This document shows positions 1 through 10,100 of a stretch of DNA of 45,700 bases, in pieces. The position numbers and the translations under genes were made by a program. Numbering within the stretch: position 1 is the first letter of the stretch; each line of letters begins with the position of its first letter. Below the pieces are notes generated by a model that was not told the DNA's origin, did not search any database, and saw only the letters and a list, made by a program, of their open reading frames with translations. Source of the DNA: Pelargonium cotyledonis (taxonomy: Eukaryota > Streptophyta > Magnoliopsida > Geraniales > Geraniaceae); the NCBI GenBank assembly GCA_036897625.1, contig JAYMTA010000073.1:1-45700 (forward strand). The letters are read 5' to 3'.

Positions 1-412
1 GTTATTTTGGCGGACGGTTTTCGCGGATTGGCGGTTCACAAACGGTTTTGATCAACCCTATTAATATGTATTGTCTCAGGATTCGAAAGGAGTGTTTTTT
101 TAATATATTAAATTTATTAATTTATTTATAAATTAGAGTGAAATTAGTTTGTAAATTGTGAAATGATTAAAATTGCATTTTACTTTATAAAAAAATTGCA
201 TTCTAATAATGTTGAACAAAGATAAAATGAGGGTGGACTCATATGATACATGCCCAGAACTTGCATATATCATGATTGTTTTGTGAACATCTTATCACAA
301 ATTCCATAACCCAACTCTTAAATCACATATTTTGAGCCTCTTACAATGTATGTAAAAGGAAGCCACGAAGTATGCAGGCATGTTGGTGCAACATTGCATT
401 AAAGTTTGAGTT

Positions 413-443
<31 letters not shown>

Positions 444-750
444 TTCGATGGTATGTATTGAGACATTATTGGAAACTAAACTGCATTTGCTAGTTAACAA
501 AAATGGATATCAAATAAATATTACATTGTGAAGATGCGTCGCCTTTTAGGAACCGCATAATTAATACCTCTATTTGATGAGAGATATATGTTGGGGTCAT
601 CCACTGAAGATAAAATTAGATGGCACATTTTTTATGTATAGTGTTTGGCGAAGTTTGTTTGAACTCTAACGCTTATTGAGCACCAAACTGAATACATACA
701 GATTTCCAATAATATTGGTGTAGAGAAAGTAATAGTATCGTTACTCATTA
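1..750. other. Intergenic DNA, no gene seen
   Basis: AT-rich sequence with no convincing coding exon on either strand. The only clear structure is a trinucleotide microsatellite at about 412-441. The window starts inside this spacer, so a neighbouring gene to the left cannot be excluded. Confidence 0.6.
412..441. repeat. (TAA)n microsatellite
   Basis: About ten uninterrupted TAA/ATA units in intergenic DNA. It is likely to vary in length between individuals. Confidence 0.9.
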
Positions 751-1294
751 TTGATCCAGCTAAAAGAATGGGAAAATTTCTATTTCAACAAGAAGCTTTA
801 CTGCCATAATCTAATCTATAGTGATGAATATCAAACTAACCTCAAGCAAAAGTTAGACTTTGTGTACCACTTGCACGATATAATTGAGATGAAATCGGAC
901 TTGTTTATCACAAAAAATATGCGCATTGTTGTTCCGGAGATACTTCTCACGCGGTGCAAAATAGCTGGTGCACGCCCTGAAATATGTCAAAGAATTACGT
1001 ACTCATTCCTCAATACCAGAGTTACGAGAATTTTTTTAAGACGACTATTTCTTTGCTGTCTTGAATACCTGTGGTTGTTTGTTTTCAGTTTCGGTTTTTT
1101 TTTTTTTTTTTTTTCCTTTTCAATTCTGTTGATTTGGCCTCAGCCTTTAACAGTTCTACATCTTGATAAACTGTCTACACTCCACAGATAGCCCATCTTC
1201 ACGACCAATGCTCTGAATAATGCTGTCGATGCAGTTTGTATGCTAGCAGACGACCAGCACGATACACTACTCGAATACTTAGACTTCCCTTGAT
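751..1294 (+). pseudogene. Unidentified coding-like relic
   Basis: An open frame from 751 to about 1040 encodes a charged, protein-like stretch of about 95 residues with normal composition (for example LKQKLDFVYHLHDIIE and VPEILLTRCKIAGARPEICQ). It then runs into a low-complexity poly-T tract at about 1097-1114. After a frame change, 1193-1294 again reads as plausible protein (NALNNAVDAVCMLADDQHD), ending in a stop. I do not recognise the family. It could be a decayed gene fragment, a captured exon or chance. No start context, splice sites or downstream exons could be established, so it should not be treated as a working gene. Confidence 0.25.
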
Positions 1295-1596
1295 ATCCAT
1301 AAATTTATAAAATATTCTTTATACACAGTACAACATTATGCTCTTTTTTTCTGATCATTTTCTTATGTGTCAAATGCCCTCATCAAATTTTCCGAAGAAC
1401 TAAACATTCTAAAAATGTACACTTTCCTCTACTGCCAAACAATACCATAGTGAAAGTGCCGTCTCATTTTTTCATAGACAAAGATACGGGCTAGTCACCC
1501 CAAACAACATCCAAAATGTACAAAACACTCTCAATCTCAATTACATTCATAAATTTACACAAGGCATCGGTGTGTAGCAGCACACTTCACTTGACT

Positions 1597-3915
1597 TCAC
1601 TGCCCCAAGACATCAGATAATGATTTGCTGATGATCTGGAAAAGCTCCTCACTGAGAATCAAGGACACAATTAGAGTGGAGAAATGCAACCTTTTTCCGG
1701 GGCTTGGCATGATGTTTGATTTACATGATACACACAATATATGAATGATGTACATATTAATCAATAAGAGTTGCAATAACGAATAGAGTGAAGAAAGACA
1801 TAATTTTACTTACCGGTCTGGTTTGTACAAGAGATAGCGATATACAAACCACTGAAACAAATGAAAATTTGAGTCAACATTTCAACAGGAAAAGAAAGGA
1901 ATGTAAACATAGATATTATAGATCAAAGATGGACAACGCTTCCATGGTTGACAAGATGGTGGAGGAAAAAAACATTGAGATTTTCCTAAACATTTGGGTT
2001 CAATGGATGTAAGATTCAAAATCATTTTCTTTTCCTCCAGCATCCCTAGCAACCATGTTTTGCAGTAACTGTATCATCGTACTTACCGATGAAACCAATA
2101 CACCAATGAATTCTAGGACACCTGGTAGCAGTGGCAGCTTATCAATAGTCTGTTAACATAGAAGAAGTCAGGCCAGAAAAGAAAATCGGTGTATAAACAT
2201 GGACATAAAGGAGAGAAATCTATCTCTCTTAATAAGCCGATGACCCATAAAACCATAGACCCAGATACATGTGTGCATGAAAAGATGTATTTATGCAGAT
2301 TAAAAAACTCAATTCAGAGAACTGTGACACAATCAATAAGAAACACTAGAAGAAAATCATTCTGAATGATATAGATGATGTGATATAAAGACCCACCATT
2401 AAATATAGCACAATGATATTTCATACAATTTATGAATTGCATCTGACAAGATCATACAAGATAATGGAAGACAATCCACTCAATTCTGCGATATGTATTT
2501 AAAGCCTTACAGCACTATGATCCATGAAAAAAGTTTCTATAATCAGCATGTCCATTCGATTGCAATATATGGAAATAGGAATTGCTTCAATTACCGTAAA
2601 CAGGTTTGTTGAAGCCCAGAAAAATACTATGCCAGCAAAACCCAGACCAATAACGCCAATCCGATCTTCGGGTGCATCCCACTATTTCAAGCAAATGAAC
2701 TCCAAATCAGTGCCAACACCGAAAAGAAATTACAATTAACATAACAGTTTCTCTGTCAGGGAAAAAATGTACACACCATGAACTTTTATGTTTCTCATTA
2801 AATAATGTAACTGCTGCTTCAAAGGTTCAAGTAACTAAAACAATAAACCTGTCAATCTCTAATTCTAATCTCCCTACCCCAATCTGATCATATTATAGTG
2901 CCGGTTTAGAAAGAATCTTTAGCTTCCTGGTGGAGACCAAGTGTCAACTTAACTAACAGAACATGGATGATTTGAATTCTTCGGAATAATTTGTAAGGAA
3001 AGTTAAAGGGGATGAGTTTAAAACTCACAAGATTTTGTACAGACTTAACAACACTGAGGGAGGTAGAAGGTTCAGAACTTTCCCCAGCAGCCTTCATGAC
3101 AAATGCAAAACGATCACGTGTCTCTGATTTGCAAGAAGATCATAAACATTAAGATGAATTACATTTGAATAAATTCATGTAACTAAATTTAAGCATTTGA
3201 TGTACACATAACTACAAACAAGATATTGATCACTTGCAGTCATCTTCAACCTCTAAATCACTTCATAAGTACCTTCAAAACTATTATAAAACCCACAAAC
3301 TAAATCCATTTCCATAGTGGCTGAAAGTGAAACTAACTGCGTATTCAACTCATAATCTGTTTGCGTGCATCACTAATCTACTCCCATTAAGCTACATTCA
3401 TAACCTTCTTTTTGACAAAAACAAATAAATATTGCAATAAAACATAAGATGCTCTATTCTTGTATTGAGGCAAATTTATCAAAACTGCAAGTTGTAATTA
3501 ATTTACTCCTCTTCTCTAGAGTCAAAGTTTTTGTCTGATTTTAACTTGATCCTACTATGTTTTTACACTCCCTTTTCTAAATCAATTACACTAATGAAAG
3601 TTGTATGTATACAATATATATACAACCCAAGAGTAAGGAAAACAAAAAAATGGGTTCAAATCATAGCTGATCAGCAAATAGAATTATCCAAGGCAAACAT
3701 TATAATTGACAGAACTTAAATGAAAGAAGCTGTGTGTGTTTTTGTGTGTGAACCATTTGAACTGAAAAGCAAAATAACGTAGAATTGGTGTGTCTTCGAA
3801 TTTATAACTCGATACCTCTGATCAAAGAAACTGAGAACTCCTGATTAGCTTTGAAAATGGCTGGTCTTCCACGAGTCAGCAATGTCGGCGGCAATTTTGC
3901 TAGAATGGAAGCCAT
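1597..3915 (-). CDS. CURT1C: CURT1C-like thylakoid curvature protein
   Basis: Six coding exons on the minus strand: 3915-3816, 3123-3029, 2681-2595, 2149-2087, 1851-1814 and 1651-1597, all with GT-AG introns and consistent phases, giving 145 residues. The N-terminus (MASILAKLPP...) resembles a chloroplast transit peptide. Residues 66-128 carry the family core: WDAPEDRIG, a hydrophobic segment at about 73-93, IDKLPLLPG at 96-104, a second membrane segment at about 105-122, then WFVYRYLLYKPDR. The protein ends SDVLGQ, as I recall for Arabidopsis CURT1C. CURT1 proteins are small two-helix thylakoid proteins that oligomerise and bend grana margins. The length is slightly below the roughly 156 residues recalled for Arabidopsis CURT1C. 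Residues are intact and nothing suggests decay. Confidence 0.93.
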
Positions 3916-4266
3916 GTCACTACCTGCAGAGAAAATGAAATTCAGGAAGAAAGATCAGATTTTGAGAAATGGGTTGTTGTCTTCGAGGTCAATATGAAAG
4001 TTTCCGATGATCAGGAAGAAGAAGACGGTTAGGTTCACCTCTGGTGTTGATCACAACAAAGTGATCTTTTTGCTCTGTGCGCCACAGAAATGGTTGGTGT
4101 TTGTGACTTGCTGCTTCATCATCTGTCTGTCTAGTGGAGTGACTGGGCCAAGTGAAGTTTTTGAAAACCAATTCCAGTTGGGCCTAATTGGAGCCCATAA
4201 TTTATGTGATACTAAAATTAAATAAACTTTTTAATGTCATTGACTTGACCATTAATTCAAATTAAT
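3916..4266. promoter_or_regulatory. CURT1C upstream region
   Basis: This stretch should hold the 5' untranslated leader and proximal promoter of the minus-strand CURT1C-like gene. Open frames here on both strands (about 60-72 codons) resemble no known protein and are treated as chance. No firm TATA box was identified. Distal promoter DNA may have been separated from the gene by the LINE insertion that starts just beyond 4284. Confidence 0.4.
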
Positions 4267-5086
4267 ACGACATGTGTTATTATTATTATTTTTTTTATAA
4301 TAATCCATTGATTATTTTCGTTGAATTACGGTAGTTATATCTTAAACTGAAACTACAACTAGACAAGTTTAATATTCAGGAAACCCAGACCTATAACGCT
4401 GATTTAACAAACCAAAACTATAAAAACCAAAACTAGATATTGGAAAATTATCCTCAACTGCAACACCGAGCACTGACATTAAGAGTCCTTGTATGAAACC
4501 TCTAACAACTATTGAGGCACCCCGGTCGCTCCAAAATGACCATCTTGAAGCAGCACCGCTGCTTCATACCAACAAACTACTCTCCCAAGTGAACCCCCCT
4601 TTTCCGGGCCCGCCGCATTTGAACTACCAACTCCTTTCTCCCTCCTGAGCCTACCTCTACGAGCCTCCACCAACTGAATAGCCACTCTCTTCCTCCAAAG
4701 CCTAGTTGCCTCCCTACATAGAGTGATCCTGTCCATGACTCCTACTGATACACCATAAACCCAACCTCTCTGCGCTATTCTCCTACACCATTTATCCCTA
4801 TTTCGAACAATCCCCAACCTCAGCTTATCAATTCCACCCACCTCCCATTGCGATCCGAACTTATATATGGTAAAGAATATACCCTCCAGCCTCCAAACCT
4901 TTCTATCCAAGCCAGATTCCCCAAACCTTGATCTCGCCTCTCCTCCACACTTGCCTCCCCCTCCATCCCACTCCTCTAAGTATACAGATCTCTAATCACC
5001 CCCAGGTCATATAAACCCGCATCCGCAACAGCCGACCTAAAACCCTCCAGCAACCGTCCTGGATCAGGAGTACCACCCCGTTTTTC

Positions 5087-5521
5087 TTAAGCGAATAGCA
5101 GATCGCTAAAGTCCCCTGCGCATAACCAAGGTAGTCTACTCCTAGAGGCTAGACCCCTGAGCGCCTCCCACACCTCCTCACGACGGATTCTATCAAAAGT
5201 GCCATAAAAACATGTGAACCGCCAGTTTCCTCCCGAATCTGTCCCCACTTCCACATCGATGAACCATGGAGACGCTCCAATAAGACAAACCGTGATTCCA
5301 AACCTCCAAAACAGAGCCGAACCATTGCTTCTCTCCCCTGCATCCACCGCAAAACATCCCTCCATTCCCAAGCCTTCTCGAACCGATTCCAACTGAGTCT
5401 TCCTCTGCCTTTTCTCTACCACAAACACCAACTGAGGACGGCGCTCCCATACCAACTGTCTCAAAGCCATGCCCGCACTAGGGTTCCGTAAGCCTATCGA
5501 ATTCCAGCAAATCACCCCCAT
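5087..5521 (-). pseudogene. LINE endonuclease domain fragment
   Basis: An uninterrupted frame of 144 codons corresponds to the N-terminal two thirds of an L1-type endonuclease (EEP fold). The conserved Asn of the WN motif is retained at the start (WNSIGL) and an acidic residue follows in VVEKR. The usual GDFN motif near the end reads GDFS, a change at a residue normally used in catalysis. A stop codon follows at once, and downstream coding is frameshifted. It lies within the insertion described for 4267-5945 and is presumed inactive. Confidence 0.8.
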
Positions 5522-5863
5522 TTATATCCCTACCAAAACCTGTCTCCGTCTTTCTCAAGCTTGCCCGACCCGCCGTGAACCGACCCTCACCAACTCTCAC
5601 AACGAGCGAAACCTGTGATCCGGCTGCCCTTCACACACCAGAACCACACCCTAATCACGTGCTCGTCGCCTCGTCCTGTCGTACTTACCAGATCGCAAAC
5701 GAATCAACCTAGCTGCTCCAACATAGGTCCCGTCGCCTCAACCTCCCGTTGCAACACAAAAGCCGCTCCACTCCGCTGTCACGTCCTCCGTTGTAAGCCT
5801 GTTCTCCGTCTCGTCTAGCCTTTATAGCCCTCGCCGCCTACACTGCCTCTAAAACGCCGTACT

Positions 5864-5890
5864 GCTTGAAACCCTAACCCTAACCACACG
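5864..5890. repeat. Short telomere-like/telobox motif
   Basis: AAACCCTAACCCTAACC contains about two plant telomere-type units and the AAACCCTAA telobox. It sits near the 5' end of the LINE-derived insertion. It is far too short to be a telomere and may be a promoter-like element or chance. Confidence 0.5.
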
Positions 5891-5945
5891 CTTCTAGAGC
5901 AGGAAGAGTCCACTTTTTTCGTGTTTCACGACATGTGTTATTATT

Positions 5946-6590
5946 TAATTGATTAAAGTTATTTATTTATTATTTTATATAGCACATCTTTCTTACGAAA
6001 CTGCTTTCCGTCGAAAATTACACTTGAGCATTTGGTGAAGACACACATCTTTGAAAAGAAGTTACATTTGACGTTTCTTGTCAAACTCTCCGCCTTCTAG
6101 CAAAGATACACTTGAACCATTTTGTTATGCCCTCCCCCATTCGGCCAAGATCGCACTTGGACCCTCCTCAATAACGACTTGATGTTTCGGGTTACTTTGG
6201 CATTGTATCGAAGTTTACGTTTCTGATTATAAAATTTGTCAAAATAAGCTATTTAATATAACAATTATTAACCGTTACTTTGAGTTCCTGTACATAGAAA
6301 CAAAGGGTTGTAACTTGTAATAACAGTATAATAATAATAATAATAAAGTTAATTGTAGTTAACTTCTGTTAATTTTTTCCTCCACTAAATTCATTATCAA
6401 CAGCTTATGATTTTTTTTTACCTAAAAAAAACTCAGCTTAGCAAAACCTTCCGGCATTTGTTGGGTATTTATATATCAGACCCCCAAAAAATTAATTACT
6501 TCATACGAGTAAATAACCATTTTTTTTTATCTTTTTAATAACTCTTAACGACGCCGTTTGGTGATCGGATCTCGAAGGAGCATCGTGGTC
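5946..6590. other. Spacer upstream of GC5, no gene
   Basis: AT-rich intergenic DNA with a short ATA microsatellite near 6329-6346 and several poly-T runs. No coding exon was recognised. The right-hand part probably contributes to the GC5 promoter. Confidence 0.5.
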
Positions 6591-7153
6591 ATTTTGGGCT
6601 CGCTGACGTTCAATTTCACAGAGAAAAAACGAGAATCAGATCGACCTGTTCCAGATTCGAAATTTCACCGATAAATAACCAATTGCCAATCCCAATTCCA
6701 TCACCACCGTCGCCGTGGCCGTGGTCGTCTCCGTCGCCGTCGAAGCTCACCGAACCCGACCATGGTTTGATCACAAGAACTTCCCGGTGCTGCTCGCTGC
6801 ATTGTTGTGGCCCACTCAATCTGAGTCCACAAGGTTCGATTCGCATCTGCTATGCTCTTTGAAACCCATTTTGGATCTCTCTGTCTCGATTCTGGATCTT
6901 ACATTTATATTTTTGGTTCTTGATTTCTGCTTCATCTGCACGCGTACTCTGTGCATAGTAGTGGTGGTCGGGTTTCGAGGTTGATCACCGGGACTGGATT
7001 ATCGGTTGAGCTTGATTGTTTTTTTCTTTTTAATGTGATTTTGATTGTGTGATTTCAATTTGGCGTGTGAAATGCAGGGTCACTGATGTGCGCCTGAATT
7101 GGCAGGGTTGAGTTTCAGATTCAATTGTTTTTCGTTCTGAGCAAGTTGAGAGG
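6591..7153 (+). promoter_or_regulatory. GC5 5' leader with probable intron
   Basis: A GC-richer, pyrimidine-rich tract starting near 6600 is typical of a plant 5' untranslated exon. A good 3' splice site (TGAAATGCAG) ends at 7077, 76 bases before the GC5 start codon, so a leader intron is likely. Its donor could lie near 6979 or 7004, but neither is strong. Open frames in the leader (up to 89 codons) show no recognisable product. Confidence 0.45.
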
Positions 7154-10100
7154 ATGGCTTGGTTCAGTGGGAAAGTTTCTCTTGGGAACTTTCCCGATCT
7201 TGCTGGGGCGGTTAACAAGATCAGCGAGAGTGTGAAGAACATTGAGAAGAATTTCGATAATGCTCTTGGGTTTGAAGAGAAGTCTGAGTCCAGCGGCGGC
7301 AACAACAACAACAACAACAACAACAACAACGAAGGTAGATTAAATTGCTTCTGGTTCTTGGTTTTGCTCAATTATATGTACTTTGGAGACGTTTTTTATT
7401 TCTTTTTCATTTACATGGAAACATATGCTAAATACTTATAGTGAAGGTGACAACTTTTGTTGGATCATGTAAACAGTAGTACATAAGTAGATGGTTCAAT
7501 TTTGGTTGTTGCTCCTTTCTGATGTGGCATGTAATAAGCCTAGTAAGTTTAGAGCGTATCATCTTCTTTTGTTTTATAAGATTTATGCTTGGGAAGGAGT
7601 CAAGATTAAATGATCACCATGGTTGCTGGAATAGTTTAGAATGCTTTGCAAGGACGGAGAAACTAGTGAAAATTCATAAGAGGAACAACTGTGCAATCAC
7701 AAGGTTCACAACTAAACTGACCTTTTGTAGTTTGCTTATCCTGGAAACGAATCATATTTCCTGTAATTGATTAGTGATCAATATATGCAAGTGATTTACA
7801 TTTACTAAATATGAATTTGCAAGAGGCTTACTTTCCTTCAGTACTAATATATACAATAGATGCTTTTGATTGATTTTAATGTTACTATATATATACATGG
7901 ATGGCTATCCACTAGTATCATGGTCTTTTATAGGGCAGAAAAGTGAAGAAAATACTGCTGAGTCGTCCAAAGAACCCGAGTCGTTGCAGCATCCATCTAA
8001 AGTTGAGAAAGAAGGGCTGGAAGTAGACGGGACACTAGCTTCTGCTGCTAAAGAAACTTCTCCAGTGGATAAAACTCAGCCTGCAGAAGAAGAAAATAAA
8101 GTACTCAAGACACAGGAGTATCCTGAATATCCAGATAAGAAAGAAGAAACAGATGATGTGAGATCAGATCCTGGAAAAGTTGATTCTGAACCACCAATAG
8201 TACTTGCTGAACCACAAGAACCTGAAATTGAGAATCCTCGAACAACTGAAGTTGTTGACAATGCAAGGCAGAAAGAGAGTACAGTAGAAGGGTCCCCTGA
8301 AATTTTGCTTCCAACAGAAGATAAGACAGGAGGCATTGAAGAAGATGAGGTTGAGGCTACCTCTGTTCAAGGGGAGTCACATAAAATCAATGAATTGCCT
8401 GAGAGCACTGGTGAACTGAATGAAAAAACAGAAGAAACTACAGAGAAAAGTTTGTCCATTCAGCCTGAGGAATCAAGTGATAGCCATGTTACAATTGCGT
8501 CTGACCTTCCTAGTTTACATGTTGGTCCCGAGGTGACTGAAAGTACTGATGAATCGTCTCATGACCGAATCCAACCAACTGCACATCTTTCAGAAGTCCC
8601 TTCAGTAACTGGATCAGAATCAGTTTCTGCTAGAGAGGATGTGATTCACAAAGAAGTAGAAGTGACTCGGCAAGCAAATGATGATGACACTGATATGAAA
8701 GAGCAACACTTGAGCTCAGAAAAGAACGTATCTGACTCACCAAATGCAGTGCTTGAGTTAGAGAAGGTGAAGAAGGAAATGAAAATGATGGAAGCTGCAT
8801 TGCAAGGTGCTGCAAGACAAGCTCAGGTATTTCGTGTGTCACAATTATTTTATGGTATAGACTTGCATCTGAGCTTCAGACTCAGTGCACAATTTCTCAC
8901 TCTCCTATTTTAGGTAGTTGATACATGCATATTGATGTAGGACTGAATGCTGATTCTGAATTTGAAACCTTTGTTTCTTAACCTTATTTATGCAGTTATT
9001 GAAATTTCAATCATTTTGACTCTCTTCAGGCAAAAGCTGACGAGATTGCAAAATTCATGAATGAAAATGAGCAGTTAAAAGCTATGATAGACCAGTTGAA
9101 GGTACTTCTGTTACCCCTTTTTTTCAGGGATATTTCTTTAGCAAGTAAGGTAGGATAATAAGGTGACACTAATACACATGCATATGCAATTCTATTCTAT
9201 TTACTGTTGGCCATTAAATGGATCTGTGTGGATTCTCATTTGATCATGTTCCTAAGTGTTCTATTTTGTTTTGTTAATTTATGCTTCTTAGGGATGATGT
9301 AAAATAAAAAAACAGTGCTCCACTCTTAATGAGTCACTTTCTTCACCATCCAATTAGGCGTTAAGAAACTGGTACCACTTATTTTTGTTGCTTTTGTAAT
9401 ATTTGTGCTACAAAATTGTGAGAACTAGATGTTAGCCAAGGTGATATAAACTAGTTAAAGGATGGACACTTAGTCTAATACCATGAAAATGTCCTTCAAA
9501 GTTTGCTTGTTGAAAGATCTGTTTGATTATGATAGGGAGAACTTTTAGTTTCTCTGTACTATTAGGTCATTATGTTATGCCACATTTATGGACAAAACTG
9601 AGTTGACATGTTAAAGAGCTGCTTATAAATAAATTGATAACCCAGGCAGATAACAAAAATAAAGAAAAATATTTAACATTTTCATCTAAACTAAACACCT
9701 GTGGTACTGGGCAAGCCTTAACGTTGGGGTCATGTGCTTCATGAGCACCTTAACATCTTGGTGATAGGCCTCCAATGTTTACTGAAGCAACGACTTTATG
9801 TTGCATTGGATTTTATTTGATCTAATTATATTAGATTACAATAACCTTCTTCTTAGAACCTCCTATGTTCTTCGTGGTTTTTAGTTTAATTGAAATGGTG
9901 AAATATTTTTGTTTGGCTTTATTTATGGTCCAGTGATTCTATAATTTTTATTATGAAGAACCTCCTATTGCACTTTCTTAATGCTTAAATCTGTTTGTTA
10001 CAATTTATATTATAACCTTTATTGCATGTCCTTTTTATTTACAGTTTGTCATTTGTTCATAAATAATTCGATGACCATATCAATTCCCTTCAAATCTATG

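Larger units (their letters stand above)
4267..5945 (-). mobile_element. LINE (L1-type) derived insertion, no RT seen
   Basis: An 18-bp direct repeat (ACGACATGTGTTATTATT) at 4267-4284 and 5928-5945 brackets about 1.64 kb, as expected for a target-site duplication. On the minus strand the element runs from 5927 to 4285. Its 3' end abuts the repeat with an A-rich tail (T-run 4289-4296 on the plus strand). Inside, 5521-5087 encodes the start of an L1-type apurinic endonuclease: MGVICWNSIGLRNPSAG at the N-terminus, then LFVVEK-like and WLCAGDFSDL motifs. The frame then breaks, but 5086-4900 still reads as decayed endonuclease (GMEGEASVEERRDQG). No reverse transcriptase motif was found between the endonuclease and the tail. 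Base composition is richer in GC than the flanks. Confidence 0.8.

Noticed and set aside
4007-4225. 72-codon plus-strand frame between CURT1C and the LINE as a small gene
   Set aside because: No homology, splice or start context, and it covers the CURT1C upstream region on the opposite strand.
5869-5886. Interstitial telomere
   Set aside because: Only about two repeat units; far below what would indicate telomeric origin.
7870-8913. A 347-codon frame as an independent gene
   Set aside because: Its core (7934-8826) is exon 2 of GC5. The first residues come from intron sequence and the last ones run through a splice donor.
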